A stretch of 64,000 bases of DNA from Oxyruncus cristatus (GCA_013399855.1 VXAY01005799.1:1661866-1725865); one strand, 5' to 3'; positions 34,432-47,224 are shown, counted from the first letter of the stretch. The notes: a model not told the origin generated them from the sequence alone. Numbers and translations: made by a program.

Positions 34432-37400
34432 CTGCACCAAGGGAACGTCAGAGTGCTTTAGCAAGGGAATCAGCCCGGCAAGGACTGGCCTTGCAGTGGG
34501 TAGCAAGAAGGTGGCAGCTCCCACAACCCAGGCAGCAGCAAGCCCAGCTCCCAGGCCAGGAGCTGTCCTCTGGTCCACTCACGCAGCCCACAGGAGGAAG
34601 GGCCCCTGCAAACTGGGCATCGTCCCAGTCTGCCCCGCTGCGAGGGCCACGCCCAGGCAAGGCTGGGAAGGAGCGGCTGCTCTGTGGGGCAAGCCCCATG
34701 GCAGTGGGACAGCTCGTGGTGTCGTACCCACCTGGGGGCACAGGGCACCTGCCCTGCCCCAGCAAAGCCCCTGCAGCACTGCAGCCCTACCTGTCAGCTC
34801 CTGGAAGGACGTGTAGGGCTTCATGCCAAACCTCTTCCGATACTCGTTGAAGGGCTGTAGCCTCAGCTGCCGGGATTCCTTGATGACCCCGATGGCCACA
34901 TGCAAGACATTGGCGTTGATGGTCTGTCCCCCACCGATCTGGAGGGCAAGAACACAAGGGGGAGCACACGTGAGGCACAAGGCAGCATCAGCATCAGCTC
35001 CAGGAGAGCCACCACACTAAACCATCCATGCGCCATGCAGACCAGCACATCACTGCAGCAGAAAGGAGGGGGAACCACTGGACAGTGCACAAAACAGCTA
35101 TAGAGCAGCTTGGGTAGGTCAGCCCTGTTCCCAGGGCAGGGCAGGGAATGGCGTGGGAGAAGCCCTGGATGGACCGAGTGACCTGAGAGGAGAGTGGTTA
35201 CAGGGGGCTGGGGTTGCAGGGAGAACCCAGACACCCACAGAGCCTCAGCCTCAGCCTCAGCTGCGCTAGTTTGCACAAGAAAAGGGGGTCAGGAATGGAG
35301 ACGCGGTGACTTGGAAGAAAACATCCATGTGATGGCAGCAAAGAACAGCGCCAGACAAGCTGCTCCACTCCCAGCTGCTCCGGGCCGGGAGATCCCCCTT
35401 CCTCAGGCTCCGGCCATCACCATCACCGGGATGTTCACCACAGAGCACCAAGAGCACCAACGGGCGCTGCCAGGGCCAGCCTTGCCTCGGTGCTGGCGGG
35501 GAGGACTCCTGACATGGCCATCAGGGGCTGTCCTGGGCAGACTGTGTGTGACGTGTCCCACTGCCAAACGGGGCCGGCCGTTACTGCCTCCGGGGTACCA
35601 CGAGTGCCCCTGTGGGGTGTCACAGCCCGGCACCGCCAGGGAGGGGGGAGCAGGACCTTACCCTTCCTGCTACCTGCTTGGAGAAGGACTCCACCAGCGC
35701 CTCCACGCCGTAGTCCATGAGCATGGAGGTGTTGTAGAGGAACTGCTGGTAGCTGTACTCTTCCCCCTGGATGACGAAGGAGTCGGGCATCAGCCCGTGC
35801 CAGTGATAGAGCTGGTTGAACTCCACCGCGATGCGATTCCGGTACTGGAACTGTGACCCAAACAGCAGCTCGGGGTCGAACTTGAGGCTCAGGTAGTACC
35901 CACTGAGGTGCTGGACATAGTCTTCAACAACGATCTTGATGGTCTCCCCTGGGCAGGAGCAAAAGAAGCAGCCGGTGGCAGCAGGAGCCACCAGCTCTGT
36001 ACTCCAAGATGTTACCCAAGTGCTATGGCAGCACTTCCCAGCACCCGGCACCTACTGGGATACTTCTGACTATGGGCTTGTTGAGCTGGATGGGTATTTT
36101 CCAGTGAATTAGTTCTTCAATAGCAAAGGTCAGTCTAACAAAATCAAAGGGTGTCTGAGGGACCTGACCTGGATATATTTTTTTAAAGATACTGTGGTGA
36201 CATGGCATTTTTATGGATTTTGATCAGAAATGACTTTTCATGAGGCATGAAAAGCAAATTTATAATGAACATTTATAAGAAATCATTCAAAATTATGACA
36301 AAAATTTTCAAAATTAGTATTTTTGATGGACCAAACCCAATTTTTGCTAAATGGGCCAAAGCCAACAATCCCCAGAAGGATGCCAGAGGAACTTCTCAAG
36401 GCAGCCTGGCCACCACCCTCAGAGACTGGCCAAAGCTGGGGCCTTGGGGCTTGCCCAGGGAGGCGGGACACAGAGCCCTGTGGTGGCCGTGCCCCGTGGC
36501 AGTGCTGTCCCTCACCGATGAGGATGAGCCGCGCTGTCTGGAAGAGCTGCTCGTCGTCCCAGCTGGGGTGTTCCCGCCTGAGCACGTCGCACACGCGGTT
36601 GTGCTCGCGCAGCCAGAGCGTGCCGTACACACACAGCCCCGGCAGCAGCCCAAACACCTCCTGCCCCAGGGCCAGCTGCTGCTCCTTGGGGACGGCAGAC
36701 GGGTAGACCATGTGAACCGGGGCGTCAGTGACCATGGGGGGGTACACCTCCCCATCCACCACCTGGGGACACAAGGGCGAGGTGGGAGAAAGGGCAGGGG
36801 GGAGAAAAACACCCCGGTGAAAGCTTGCCCAGCCAGGAGCTGCCTCCCCAAGGGCACCACATCTGCTCCCCTGCAAGAACTGAGTGGAATGGAAACGGCT
36901 CCCTCTTACAGTCCCAAGTGCAGAACATCTGCTGCACCCCAAAGCTTGTCCCCCAGCCAGCAGCCACACAGGGCGTCAGGGCTGGGGTCTCACAGGAGCT
37001 GCCAGAGGGACATTTCAGTCATGCTGGCTGGTACCTGGAATTTCAGTTTCCCGTCCCTGAAGAGTCGCAGCTGGTGCTGCCGCTGCAGGTTGTCCCCGTA
37101 GAGATGCCCCAGGTCCACCTGTGGAGGGAGCAGGGCATCAAGGCTGCTCCGAGAGGCCCCTGTGCCCCACCCCTCTCCTCCCTCCCACATCCCCCGTGCC
37201 CCTCACCCCGTGCCCCAGTGCCTTGGTGAAGCCCCGGCCCATCTTCCCCGATGTCTTGAAGAACTGGTGGGTGAAGTGCTGGGCGAAGAAGGCAAACATC
37301 ATGTTGGTGCCTCGGGGATCAGCCTCGAACTTCTGCCGCAGGAGGAACCTCTCTGCCAGGAGCTGGGGATCGGGGAGCTGCTGTTTCCCTGTGAAGGATG

Positions 37401-40400
37401 CAGGCTGAGGGCAGATGCCCGGTGCCAGCCTGGCCGGGTGCCAGTGCTGTCTGCAGGGCTGCTGATGGCGTCTGCAGAGACACAGCCCTCTCACACAGGC
37501 CACGACATGCCCTGAGCTGTCCCAGCAGCGTTTCAGATGCTCTCACGCTCCTCCTGCCAGGGGGCCAGCCTGGGCAGGGCAGCGGTAGCACGTGGCACCA
37601 GCAGTGGTGCCTTGCAGATGCGTCCATGGCAGCGAAAGCTCGGCCGTGGGTGGGTGGGAAACCCTCAGGTGCCAGTTCCGCAGGGCAGCTCATACCTTTG
37701 GTGCCCATGGGCGTCGGGCAGTCGTCCGGCACGGGCGGGAGGACGCGGGTGTAATAGCTGACGTTGGCATAGGCCTCCCAGCTGATGTAGCCATAGTCGG
37801 AGTTGAAAGTGGGGGGGCTGGGGATGAGATTGGCACGAACTGAAAGGAGAGAGGGGGATCACCACTGTGGGGCACGGGGCAGCACCCCACAGCCCCTGCC
37901 CCTGCCCACCCGCTCTGTGCTGCCAGACTCCCTCCCCTGGCACCCTGAAACCCAGGAAGGTACCAGCAGCGGAGGCATGTGGGCGTCCTGGCATTTGCTC
38001 CGAGCCTTTTAAAGGCTGCAATTCCCTGGGGAAAAGGAGGGCCTGTGCCAATGCTTTAAGTGGATTTTTGGATGATGAATGAGATGACAAACCCATAGAA
38101 ATGGTGAAACCAACAGCCGGAGCCTTGCGAGTGTGTCGCTAGGGCTCCAAGAGCTGGAACCTAAATATTTATGCAAAGTGATGAATGTGGGGACATGAGT
38201 AACAAGGGCCATATTTCCACAGGCTGCTTTCCATGCAGCTGCACGAGAGTCCCTTGCCCCGGGGAGTGCAGCATGCCAAGAGCTGCTCGTGTTTTCCAGC
38301 TGGCTGGCAGCCCAGCACAGGGCTGGGGACCCCCTGAGCCCCACCACTGCCTGGCCAGGCAGCCCCCATGGGCTGAGTGACAGTGTGACTGTGATAGAGT
38401 GATGGGGTGACAACCCCCTGGCTCTCCTGGTGAGGTGACTCCAGCCTGATGCCCACCGTGCCCACAGGAGCTGCTCAGCATCACTGGAGCCGTGCCATCC
38501 CCACCCACACCTCTGCTCATGCTGGGGGGTCCTTGAGTCTTGATGAACCCCGAGACCCTCTCCAACCCCTCACCTGTCAGCACGAGCCTCATGAGCGTGT
38601 CCCTGACGAAGGTTCTGTTGATAATGTCCCAAAACCACTTGAAGTGAGTCAGGATGAAGTGGTAGAAGGCAGGACTGGGCTTCAGCAGGTTGTGGAGGCG
38701 CGTCCAGAACTCAGCTGGGGGAGACAGACCAGGCAAATCACTCACCCCACTAATGAAGCCCACTAACAGCCCCGGTCCACCCAGACCATTGCTGTTGATG
38801 AGAGCAGTGCTGTGGGCACAGTGAGCTGCCCTGGGATCCAGGGGCGCTGCATCCGGGTCACAGGGACTTACGGGAGGTGCAGTTGACCCCATAGTATCCC
38901 GTCCTCGTGCAGTCACACTCGTACTCTCCCAGACCGACTCTCACACACACGCCTTGGTGCTGGCAGGGGAAATAGCAGCAGGGATTCACTGCAGGGAGAG
39001 AGGGAGAGAGAGAAATGTCACCATCCAGCCACCCCATCACAGCGTCCAGTGGCTCCCTGCTCCTCATGGAGAGACACTGCCTCGGACACAGCCGAGCCGG
39101 GTCCAGCTCAGCAGACGAGGTGCTTTGGTGCAGGCACCTCCGTGAGCCCAGATCCCAGTTCTGGTGTCAACTACGTGCTGCAGGAGCCGAACGCTGCCTG
39201 TCACGGGGCCTCCCGCACACCCGGGGCTGTGCCTTCATGCCTGGGGGGCTGCAGTGCCCCCAGGGCCCCGGCAGAGGCAAAGCCGTGCAAACACACACGT
39301 GTTCGCAGCAGCGGCCATTGTCAGGGCAGGGTTTGCTTTGGCAGGCGGCCCCTCCGCGCTGCCCCGGGCGGATGGAAGGGGCCTCGCTCCCAGTCCTGCC
39401 CGGCCCTTCCTCCACCACCTTCGTGCCCAGCCTGCAGGCATGAGATAAGGGCCCCTTCCCGCCCATCCCAGAGCAGCGGGATGCCGTGGGACACGGAGAT
39501 CCCCCCGGCACAGAGCAGCTCCTGCACTGGGGCAGAGCTCGGCACTATCCATGCCAAGCTCCTCTGATCCATCCTGGAGCAGGCAGGTCCTTGTAACTCC
39601 ACCATCCACAGACCCTCCAAGAGCAGCAAAACTAGGGGAGAAACAGAAAAACAATCCATGGTGGCTGGAGACCCCTCTGCCTTCCACCAGCCCAGGGAAT
39701 GCTCTGGAAATTGTGATGTCCTCTGCCACAGCTGCCTCCTCAAAGCCTTACCCGTGGCATCCTCAACCTCACTGAGGTGGGTTGGTTCCCACAGACCCAG
39801 AATGGAGCCTTTGTGCCAGGAGGATAAAAGTGCCTAGAGCCAAGTGGCTGAGCGTGTTATAGCACTTCAGAGGTCACCAGCCCCACCAGGACACACAGCA
39901 CTTGGGGACACGAGTGCCACCAACACACTGCGCAGCTCCAGAGCCACTGGCTGTGGGAATGGGGAGGATGGGCAGCACGCCCTGAGTGTCAGAGAAGACT
40001 GAGAGCCACTCCCAGTGTGCCCAGTGTGTCATGGATGATGAAGGAAGGTCTCCTGGGTCCATCAGCTGCTCCACATAGCCCGTGAGCTCACCAGGCCCGT
40101 GCCAGACCTGGTTCAGATTCTTCGGGAATTTGGGAACAGGTTCCAACACTGGGGTGGAAGGGGCGGAGGGATGGGCATGCAGAACAGAAACCTCATTTTT
40201 TCCATAGGAAATTGAAGCTAAAAATTAACATCTTTAAAAAATAAAGCTAATTTTGTGAAGTTGCTCAGTCTTCCAGCAGCCAGGCACTCGGGGCAGGGCA
40301 GGGGCTGCCTGGGAGCCCAGGGCTCAGCCGGCAGCTCTGCCGGGCTGTGCTCAGCCCTGTGGCCCGAAATCCCTCACGGCACAGGGGCCGGCTTGCAAAG

Positions 40401-43400
40401 ACGTGCTCAGCTCCCAGCACTTCCATCAGGCTCCCTTTCATCTCGGATCTTTTCATGTCTCCAGACGGGAGGCAGCAGGCAGGATCTTATTTATCTCAGA
40501 CAAATTAAGGTCAGACCACCCGTTAGGATTTTTGCAAGATGGGAATTTTTGGAAAGGGGGAGGTGTTGCAGTGCATCTGCAGCATCCTGCGGGATATTCC
40601 CATGCCGGTACCTCGCAGTTGGCTCTGCTGCACACCCTGCAAACATCCCAAAGAGCAGCCCCGTGCTGTGTCCCGTGCAACCCGCAGGGATGCAGGGCTG
40701 CCACAGGTGCTGCAGCTACAGGGCTGGGAGGATGCTCCACACCACAGGCTCTGGCAGAGCAGGTCGTGTCCTACCCTGTGTCTCCAGCTGATATGGGGAG
40801 TCAGGAGAAGTTCATCCTGCTGGGGCTCTCCCCAGCATGGGGCTCGATGGCAGGTTGTGCCGAGCCCTCCTCCGAGGCGGGTTTGGCCGCATGCCGGGCT
40901 TGGCCGAGCCTCCTCCTCCCACGGTTCAGCGCAGTGTCAGTGCCGTGGGGTCCCGGAGGTGGGGTGGGAGCAGCATGTTCCAGCCAGAAGGGCGGGAAGG
41001 GGATGGATGGAGCGTGTCCTGGCCCGCGACAGCGTCCCCTTCACGTCCTTCTGGAGCCTCCCTCGCGCAGCAGCTCCTGCCTCCCCACCCCGGCCAGGAA
41101 TCCTGCGCCGGCCCTGCCAGGAGGCTCCAGGTATGGGGAAAGCTGCTGCCGGTCTCTGCGTGAAGCACAGCCCCTCCGTGACGGCAGAGCTGGTGAACAC
41201 GCTCCATCACCGCTGAAAAATGCCAGATTTCGGGGACAACATCCGCTCTGCAAACCGCAGCCAAAGCAACTTGGGGTGAATCATGGCCGGGATGGAGCCA
41301 GGCTTGCTCGATGGGACATGGCCCCGTGGCCACAGGCTTGGAGGATGATGAAAGGCTCACGCACTTGTTTTTCCTCATCCAGGAAGGTTTTCTCAGGCCC
41401 ACGAACTGCTCACAGCACATGCACCGCAGTCAGATTGTCATCTGCAACCACTTCTGGCAGCACCATGAGCGGGAGCAGCGTGCCAGGGCCGCAGCTGTGC
41501 TCCACGTGGGCTCAGCGATCCTCCCCCTGCACCTGAGCCGGGCTGTCAGCCCTGAGGATGGGCTGGGGGCAGGCTGGAGGGGTGACAGCCCCAGGGTTCT
41601 TGGTGTGGCAGCTGCCTCCCCTCTGCAGCCCAGGGTGACGCTCCAGGAGCCCGGCTGTGGAGGGGACCTGCTGGGAGGAGGCACAGACCATGGGCTATGT
41701 AAACAGGCATGAACCCAGAGAGGCTCTGCCAGAGGTCCCCAGCTGCCCTCACACAGCAGGGTCCATGCCAGACCTGCCCCGTGGCTGGGGCTCGGGCAGA
41801 TGCTGATGTTGGGGTGCTGCCCCAGCTCCTGTTTGGCAGCAGTGACACAGCGTGAGTTGTGGAGTGGCTGTGGAGAGGACGGTCAGGTTCGCTTTGCAAA
41901 AACACTTGTACAAAACTTCACCCCTGAAGGCAAGCCAGCTGCCAAGGGCAATATCTGCAGGGAAAACTGAGAAACACCATGGGACCAGCCTGGCTCCACT
42001 CAGCCAGAGGAAAAGTCTACAGAGAACAAACACCGTGGCTCAGAGCCAAGGCGCAGCCAGCGAGGAGTCAAGAGGAGAGCTCTGAGCAGCAAACACCAAG
42101 TGAGCAGGAGATCCCAGCCTCAGCCCAACATCCTGTTATTTGGTCTTGGAGAGCAGATCCGAGGGCTAGATTAGGGCTGTGGTCCTCCTGGCACAAGGCT
42201 GGGGAGGAGCAGAGCCCAGACACTCTGCTGACAGCACCTCAGGGCACGGTGCAGTTCCCCTAATTTCTCAATCAGATATCTCCCTCCCTAATTAAGGTTT
42301 GGAAGAGAGACATTCTTTCATGTATATCATGTATCCCAGGTATTTTTTTTTCCCCCACATAGTCAAATTTGCTTTGATCCTGGTGTGCAGCAGTCAGCTC
42401 CAGGGCTGCACCATTCCAGCCTGCATCTGTCCCAGCTGCTTCAGGCACGTGGGTCTCCAGTGTGTGTCCCTAGGCCCTTGTTCTGTGCCAAGCAGGAAAC
42501 ACAGGCACTGGTCCCAGACGTCCTCAACCCCCAAAGGGGCTTCTCAGGAAGATGAGTGCCATGGAGAGGGATGGCCAAGACAGAGGAAGAGCCACACAGA
42601 GGCTGTCCCTTGCCTGTCCCTGTGGTCCAGCCCAGCAGACGACAGCCAGGTCCATCCCATGGGGTTGCTCCTTTCAGCAGATGTGCCCAATGTGCCCCTC
42701 AGTGGGGTGACTGCCACCTCCCCAGCACCAGCCCCCTCCTCCAGCACTTGCTCTCGCTGCTCCCGCTCTGACCCTGAAACCTGAGGCTGAGAAGCCAGAG
42801 GTTTTGCAGGGTGGCTTGGCCACACTGGGGTCACCCAGCCCTGCTGTCCGCTGCAGCTGGACCTGCCACGTCCTGCTGGGTGGACTCCTGCAGTCTCCTG
42901 TGGAGCAGACATGACCACCCCTCTGCATGGCCATGGCCATGGAGCCTCTAAGCACTGCAGCTCTGGGTCGTGTTCCCCTTTTGGACACATTTGCTGCCAA
43001 AACAGGGAAGTCTGCTCCTCTGGGTCACTGCTTTTGCATAGGACCAGCTGCTCCAGCACAGAGCAGAGGGTAGTCCCAGGCAGGGTACTGGGCATGGGGT
43101 CACCATTAACACCATTTGAACTCAGGTGGCCAGAGCCCCTCAAGAGATGGAGCCCATGGGCCTGGGCTGGTTTTGCTGAGAACTTTAGCAAGGAACTGTA
43201 AAATCTGAGAAGTGCCCCAAGCTCCACACTGCAATGGCATTTTCTGCAGGGAGGAAGGTCTTTTCATAGAAGAGGGACTGCAGTCAACGCCCTGCTAAGG
43301 ACCTGGAGGAATCTGCACTGGAGGGGCTGGGGATGGAGCTAATGGGATTCAAGAAAGGGTTTTGTTCACCAACACGCTCTGTGGGTGCCTGCCATAAGCA

Positions 43401-44312
43401 GCATTAGTCCTGGACATCCCTGGGTGCACCTGAGGTGGGCAGCCTGAGCCCCACGCGGCCATGCCAGTTGAACCTCTGCAGCACATGGGCATGGGAACGA
43501 AACAATCCCTTCTGCTCCCAGCCCTGCACCCTCACTCCCAGCTGCAACTTCATCTGGTGTGCATTTGGGGACAGGAGGAGAGGCCCTGACTGCCAGCACG
43601 CACGGGTATTGTCCCCTTTCTTTCGAGCAGCCCCGTCCCGGCTGGGGGGCTGCAGGGACCAGCCGGCTGCTGCCCCTCAGCCCGGCGGCGGACCCGCCCC
43701 GGGATGGCCGCGGCCTTGGCGGGGGTCCAGCCCTGTCGTGCGTGCCCGGCCGCCCCGGGCCAGCGATGTCTCCTCCGGGCCCTGCGTGTGGTCCCTGCGC
43801 GGCCGCTGCGGGCGGTGGAGGGGAAGTTTGTTCTACCCGGGCGGTTTTGCTCCCAGCCGGGCGTGACGGGCCAAACGCTGCAGCTCCGGGCGCTGCGGGC
43901 GCCCTGACCCGGGCGGGGGGTCCCGCCAGCCGCCCCTGCGCACCCTGCCTGCCCTCCGCTCGGGGCTCCTGCTCGCACCCCGCGGGCACCGGAGGGCGAG
44001 GACCAGCCCTGGGCGACGGGTGCGATCTCTCCCGGGACCGCCGGAGCGTGGCCCCGTCCCGCAGCGCCTGCCCCGCGTCCCCGGGACCCCCCGTGCTGGA
44101 CCCTACGGGATCAGCTCCCCCCGCATCGCCCGGGGCCGGATCTCCCCGGTGCGGGATGTCGCCGCTTCACCGATACCGACTTCCCCGCGCCTCCCTCCCT
44201 CCCGGTGCGGTGCCGCCCCGCGTACCGGAGCCGGTGCCGGCGGCGCTCCCGGCGGCGCAGAGCAGCAGCACGGCGTGGGCGAGCAGCAGCCGCAGCCCCG
44301 CGGCCGGCGGGG
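34076..44312 (-). CDS. PTGS1: Prostaglandin G/H synthase 1 (cyclooxygenase-1), N-terminus in gap
   Basis: PTGS1 converts arachidonate to PGG2 (cyclooxygenase) and PGH2 (peroxidase) on the lumenal side of the ER. Exons on the minus strand, in transcript order: 44312-44226 (cut by the gap), 38988-38872, 38714-38574, 37839-37696, 37388-37207, 37118-37035, 36762-36516, 35948-35662, 34938-34791, 34431-34076. All junctions are GT-AG and in phase, giving 596 visible residues; only the Met and a few residues are lost in the gap. In order: a Leu/Ala-rich signal peptide, an EGF-like module (NPCCYFPC...CDCTRTG), the membrane-binding helices, and the heme peroxidase domain with distal His207 ([10 protein letters not shown]), Arg120, Tyr355, catalytic Tyr385 and His388 (YHWH), Ser530 (GAPFSLKG), and the C-terminal STEL. 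Sequons: NCT, NRT, NVS, NTS. There is no PTGS2-type C-terminal insertion. Position next to MRRF supports PTGS1. Ovine numbering is by eye. Confidence 0.95.
35662..35948 (-). CDS. PTGS1: PTGS1 catalytic exon (Tyr385/His388)
   Basis: The exon encodes [13 protein letters not shown] through QVAGR. It carries Tyr355 (SGYY), the catalytic tyrosyl-radical Tyr385 and the proximal heme ligand His388 in [12 protein letters not shown], and the glycosylation sequon NTS. The residue after His388 is Gly, where mammalian COX-1 and COX-2 have Pro. Borders: acceptor tgcccag before GGGAGACC, donor AGG/GTAAGG. Confidence 0.94.
36180..36370. other. AT-rich island with a hairpin inside a GC-rich PTGS1 intron
   Basis: The intron between the exons at 36516-36762 and 35662-35948 is GC-rich except for this block of about 190 bases. 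It has a perfect 9-bp inverted repeat (CTTTTCATG at 36234-36242, CATGAAAAG at 36246-36254) with a 3-base loop. It may be an old insertion, but I recognise no family. Confidence 0.5.
38989..44225 (-). other. PTGS1: PTGS1 large 5' intron
   Basis: A 5.2 kb intron separates the signal-peptide exon from the EGF exon. It is GC-rich, with many overlapping chance open frames on both strands and no recognisable protein or repeat. The first 600 bases on the transcript side (about 43.6-44.2 kb) are CpG-rich and belong to the promoter island. Confidence 0.75.
44226..44312 (-). CDS. PTGS1: PTGS1 first visible coding exon: signal peptide
   Basis: The exon reads [18 protein letters not shown] and then [10 protein letters not shown] on the minus strand, ending TCC G before GTACGC. 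The G joins TG of the exon at 38988 to give Val and then NPCCYF, the start of the EGF-like module. The run of Leu/Ala/Val followed by small residues is a typical signal peptide. The 5' side, with the start codon, is inside the gap. Whether mammalian exons 1 and 2 are separate here cannot be seen. Confidence 0.85.
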
Positions 44313-44655
44313 NNNNNNNNNNNNNNNNNNNNNNNNNNNNNNNNNNNNNNNNNNNNNNNNNNNNNNNNNNNNNNNNNNNNNNNNNNNNNNNNNNNNNNNN
44401 NNNNNNNNNNNNNNNNNNNNNNNNNNNNNNNNNNNNNNNNNNNNNNNNNNNNNNNNNNNNNNNNNNNNNNNNNNNNNNNNNNNNNNNNNNNNNNNNNNNN
44501 NNNNNNNNNNNNNNNNNNNNNNNNNNNNNNNNNNNNNNNNNNNNNNNNNNNNNNNNNNNNNNNNNNNNNNNNNNNNNNNNNNNNNNNNNNNNNNNNNNNN
44601 NNNNNNNNNNNNNNNNNNNNNNNNNNNNNNNNNNNNNNNNNNNNNNNNNNNNNNN
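44313..44655. other. Assembly gap (343 N)
   Basis: A run of N lies between the signal-peptide exon of PTGS1 and a GGGAC/GGGAT repeat. The PTGS1 start codon and probably its 5'UTR are inside. Long frames crossing the gap are artefacts. Confidence 0.99.
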
Positions 44656-44703
44656 GGGATGGGACGGGACGGGATGGGACGGGACGGGACGGGATGGGAC
44701 GGG
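44656..44703. repeat. GGGAC/GGGAT pentanucleotide tandem repeat
   Basis: About ten units of GGGAY stand directly against the gap, and the real array may extend into it. The plus strand has regularly spaced G-triplets, so G-quadruplex formation is possible. Relative to PTGS1 it lies just upstream of the first coding exon. Confidence 0.9.
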
Positions 44704-47224
44704 GCCGCCTCCGACAGCCCGGCCCGCCGGGGGCTGCCCCAACCGCACTCCTCTCCCCTGGTTGCCGTGGCCACCCGTGCACCCCCAGCCGTGCCCCGAG
44801 GTCCCCCAAGAGCCCCAAGTCCCTCCGTTTCCCTCCCTGAGCATCTTCATACTCAGTTTCTGGTACACACATCTCCCTGCATCCCCACGCCCTTGTCCCC
44901 ACGTCCCCCTGCATCCCCCTTCCCAAACCCTCATCCCTAGTCCCCCGGGAGCCCATGCCCATCCCCTAATCCCTCGGGCCCGGCTCAACTCCTCCGAGCG
45001 GCTGCGAGAGGCTGCCCTGGCAGCGCTGCCCGGTTGTGCCAGGAGCCAGGCTGCCCTCAGCCGCCAGTGGCCAGAAAAGCTGAGTTTATCGGTGAAACCA
45101 TCGCCGGGTGCTTCCTGCCTGGATGCTTTGTTCCCAGTGCCCGACCCTGGCAGCACGGACAGGATCCAGCCAGCCCAGCTCGGGCAGGCACAAGACACCC
45201 CACAGAGGTAGTGTAGGGCTGGAAGAGGTTCTGCGTGGGGCTGGGGTGGCATGAGCAAGGTGGGCTGCACACCTTGCTGGGACGTCCCCAAGCTGGTGGC
45301 TCCCAGAGCTCAGGGCCTGTGGCTGCCGACCCTCTCCTGTGCTGCGCTGCAGAATTGGTGGAGACCCCGGCACGGCCCGGCTGCGTGTGGGCATTATCTC
45401 GGGTTGTGCTGTCACCTCCTTGCAGAGTGGCAGGAAGCCCCGGCAGGCCGGGGGTGAGCGGTTCCTGCACGGCTCCTCCATGGATCCCGCGTGGTTCTTG
45501 CACAGGGTCCCAGCAGCAGCGGGGGAGTGTTCCCACAGGGCAAGCAGCCTTTGCAGGTGTCCAAAAATGAACAAGGACCTCAGATCCAGCATCAGCCATG
45601 ACATAAACATGAGCTCAGTGGGCTCTCAATGTGCTCAGGCGGGGTGGGGACACTGCCTGCCTTCCACTGTGGAACATGGCTGGAAATGAGGGGCAGGTCT
45701 TGCTGTGTGTGTGCAGTTGGTGTAGTTGCTGTGTGCTGGGGCCAGGGCTACTCCTGCCCTCTGCCAGCCTCCCCATGGTGTCACAGCCCCACCGAGAGCA
45801 GAGTGGTTCCCACTGTGGGTGTGCATGTTTCTCCTCCATCCCCTCAGGCAGCACCACCAGCCTGAGCTCTGGCGTGTCCCCTTCCTGTCCCAAACCCAAC
45901 ACCCGATGCTGTTTGACCGCAGCAGGTGTGACCTGGCAGGGCCTGATCCCTCTCATCCCTTGGGGATGTCCCACTCCAGCAGCGCTCCCGTGCTCACTGT
46001 CCTTCCCTCTCATCAGGTTTTAATAATCACTCTCTTGCACAATATGGGAAACAGTTGCAACAGCCCGGGGCTGGCTGTCTCGCTGGGCTGCTGAGGAACT
46101 ACCTCGGAGGGTCTATCCCCATGCTGCTGGGCAAGGGAGGGGGCTGCTGCTGCCAGCTGCAGGGTGTCCTGCAGACCCCAACCACTGCTGGTGTCTCACC
46201 CAGTGCCCAGACCCCTCACTCCAGCACTCAGTGCTGCACTGGGCTGCTCAGCTCTAGCCCAGCAGCTACTGAACACCCCAGTGCCAGCTCCGTCTGCCAA
46301 CAGACCTCCTGCGACTGTCTGAGCCGCAGCCCAGGATGTCTGACCTCATGTCCCAGACTGGGAGGCAGCCCTGGGGCCCGAGGTGGATTGCTGTTCCCAG
46401 CCAGTGGAGGGACAGGTTGTTGCTGCCTGGGCATTATGTGAGACTGTGGTCTCTCAGCCTCACTGGGACGCTGGGGCCACTTGGGACATGGAGGGTACAT
46501 CTGGGGGCCATGGGCTCGGCAACCTGGGCACTGGGTCTGGCCAGCAAACACCCTGACACCGCTCTGGAGTAGTGAGGGGAGCTCCAATGTGGTGCTGCCA
46601 AGTCCCACGTGTACCTCACCATCATGTCCTTGGCAAAGGCGGAAGAAACCGGACAACCAGACATCGACGTGATGAACCCCCTCATAAAGGTGAGGGAGGC
46701 TCTTGTGGGGCAGTGGCACTGGCAGTGGCCTTGGGAAGAGCAAGGGCCTCCCCGGGACTGGGTGGATGCAGGGCTGAGGGAAGGGGTGCTGCTCCTCTGG
46801 CATGGGGCCTTGCCATGGCTCCTGGGAGAGCTCCGTGCTGACCAGCTGCTGATGGAACATGGCACAGGATGGATGGGGCTGTGACAGCCTGGGGTGGTCG
46901 GGTTCTGGCTGGAGGGTTTCAGCCCTGAGAACCCCAAACCTTCCGTGAAGGTGGCTGGAGAAGTTCCTGATGCCCAGAAGTTCTCCCCTGTCGTGCCACG
47001 CTCCCAGCTGTGCCCGTGCCGGTCCCACGCTGCTCTTCTGCTTTCCACAGCAGCAGCTGCTGGCGCCGGGGCTGCGGCTTTGCCCCTTTTCCTCCCGCGG
47101 CTTCCCTCCTCCTTCCGGAGGCACAGCTGGAGTTCTGCTTCCTTTTTCTCTCCCAGAGCAGGGACGTGACCGTGACCCCACTCCAGCTCGGGCAGTTTCA
47201 GGGCTCTTGCTGTCCTGGGGATGT

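Larger units (their letters stand above)
43640..44900 (-). promoter_or_regulatory. PTGS1: PTGS1 CpG-island promoter region
   Basis: CpG-dense sequence surrounds the signal-peptide exon and the gap. COX-1 genes typically have TATA-less, GC-rich promoters, and the layout fits. The start site lies in or upstream of the gap and cannot be placed. Confidence 0.55.

Noticed and set aside
33686..34816. 376-codon open frame on the plus strand
   Set aside because: It is antisense to the last two PTGS1 exons and the sequence between; an antisense shadow of real coding sequence.
35662..44312. Calling the cyclooxygenase gene PTGS2
   Set aside because: The PTGS2-specific C-terminal insertion is absent, most diagnostic positions match PTGS1, and MRRF is the neighbour. 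Val523 alone is not enough.
43559..45211. 550-codon frame across the gap
   Set aside because: About a fifth of it is N, and the rest is antisense and GC-biased sequence around the PTGS1 first exon.
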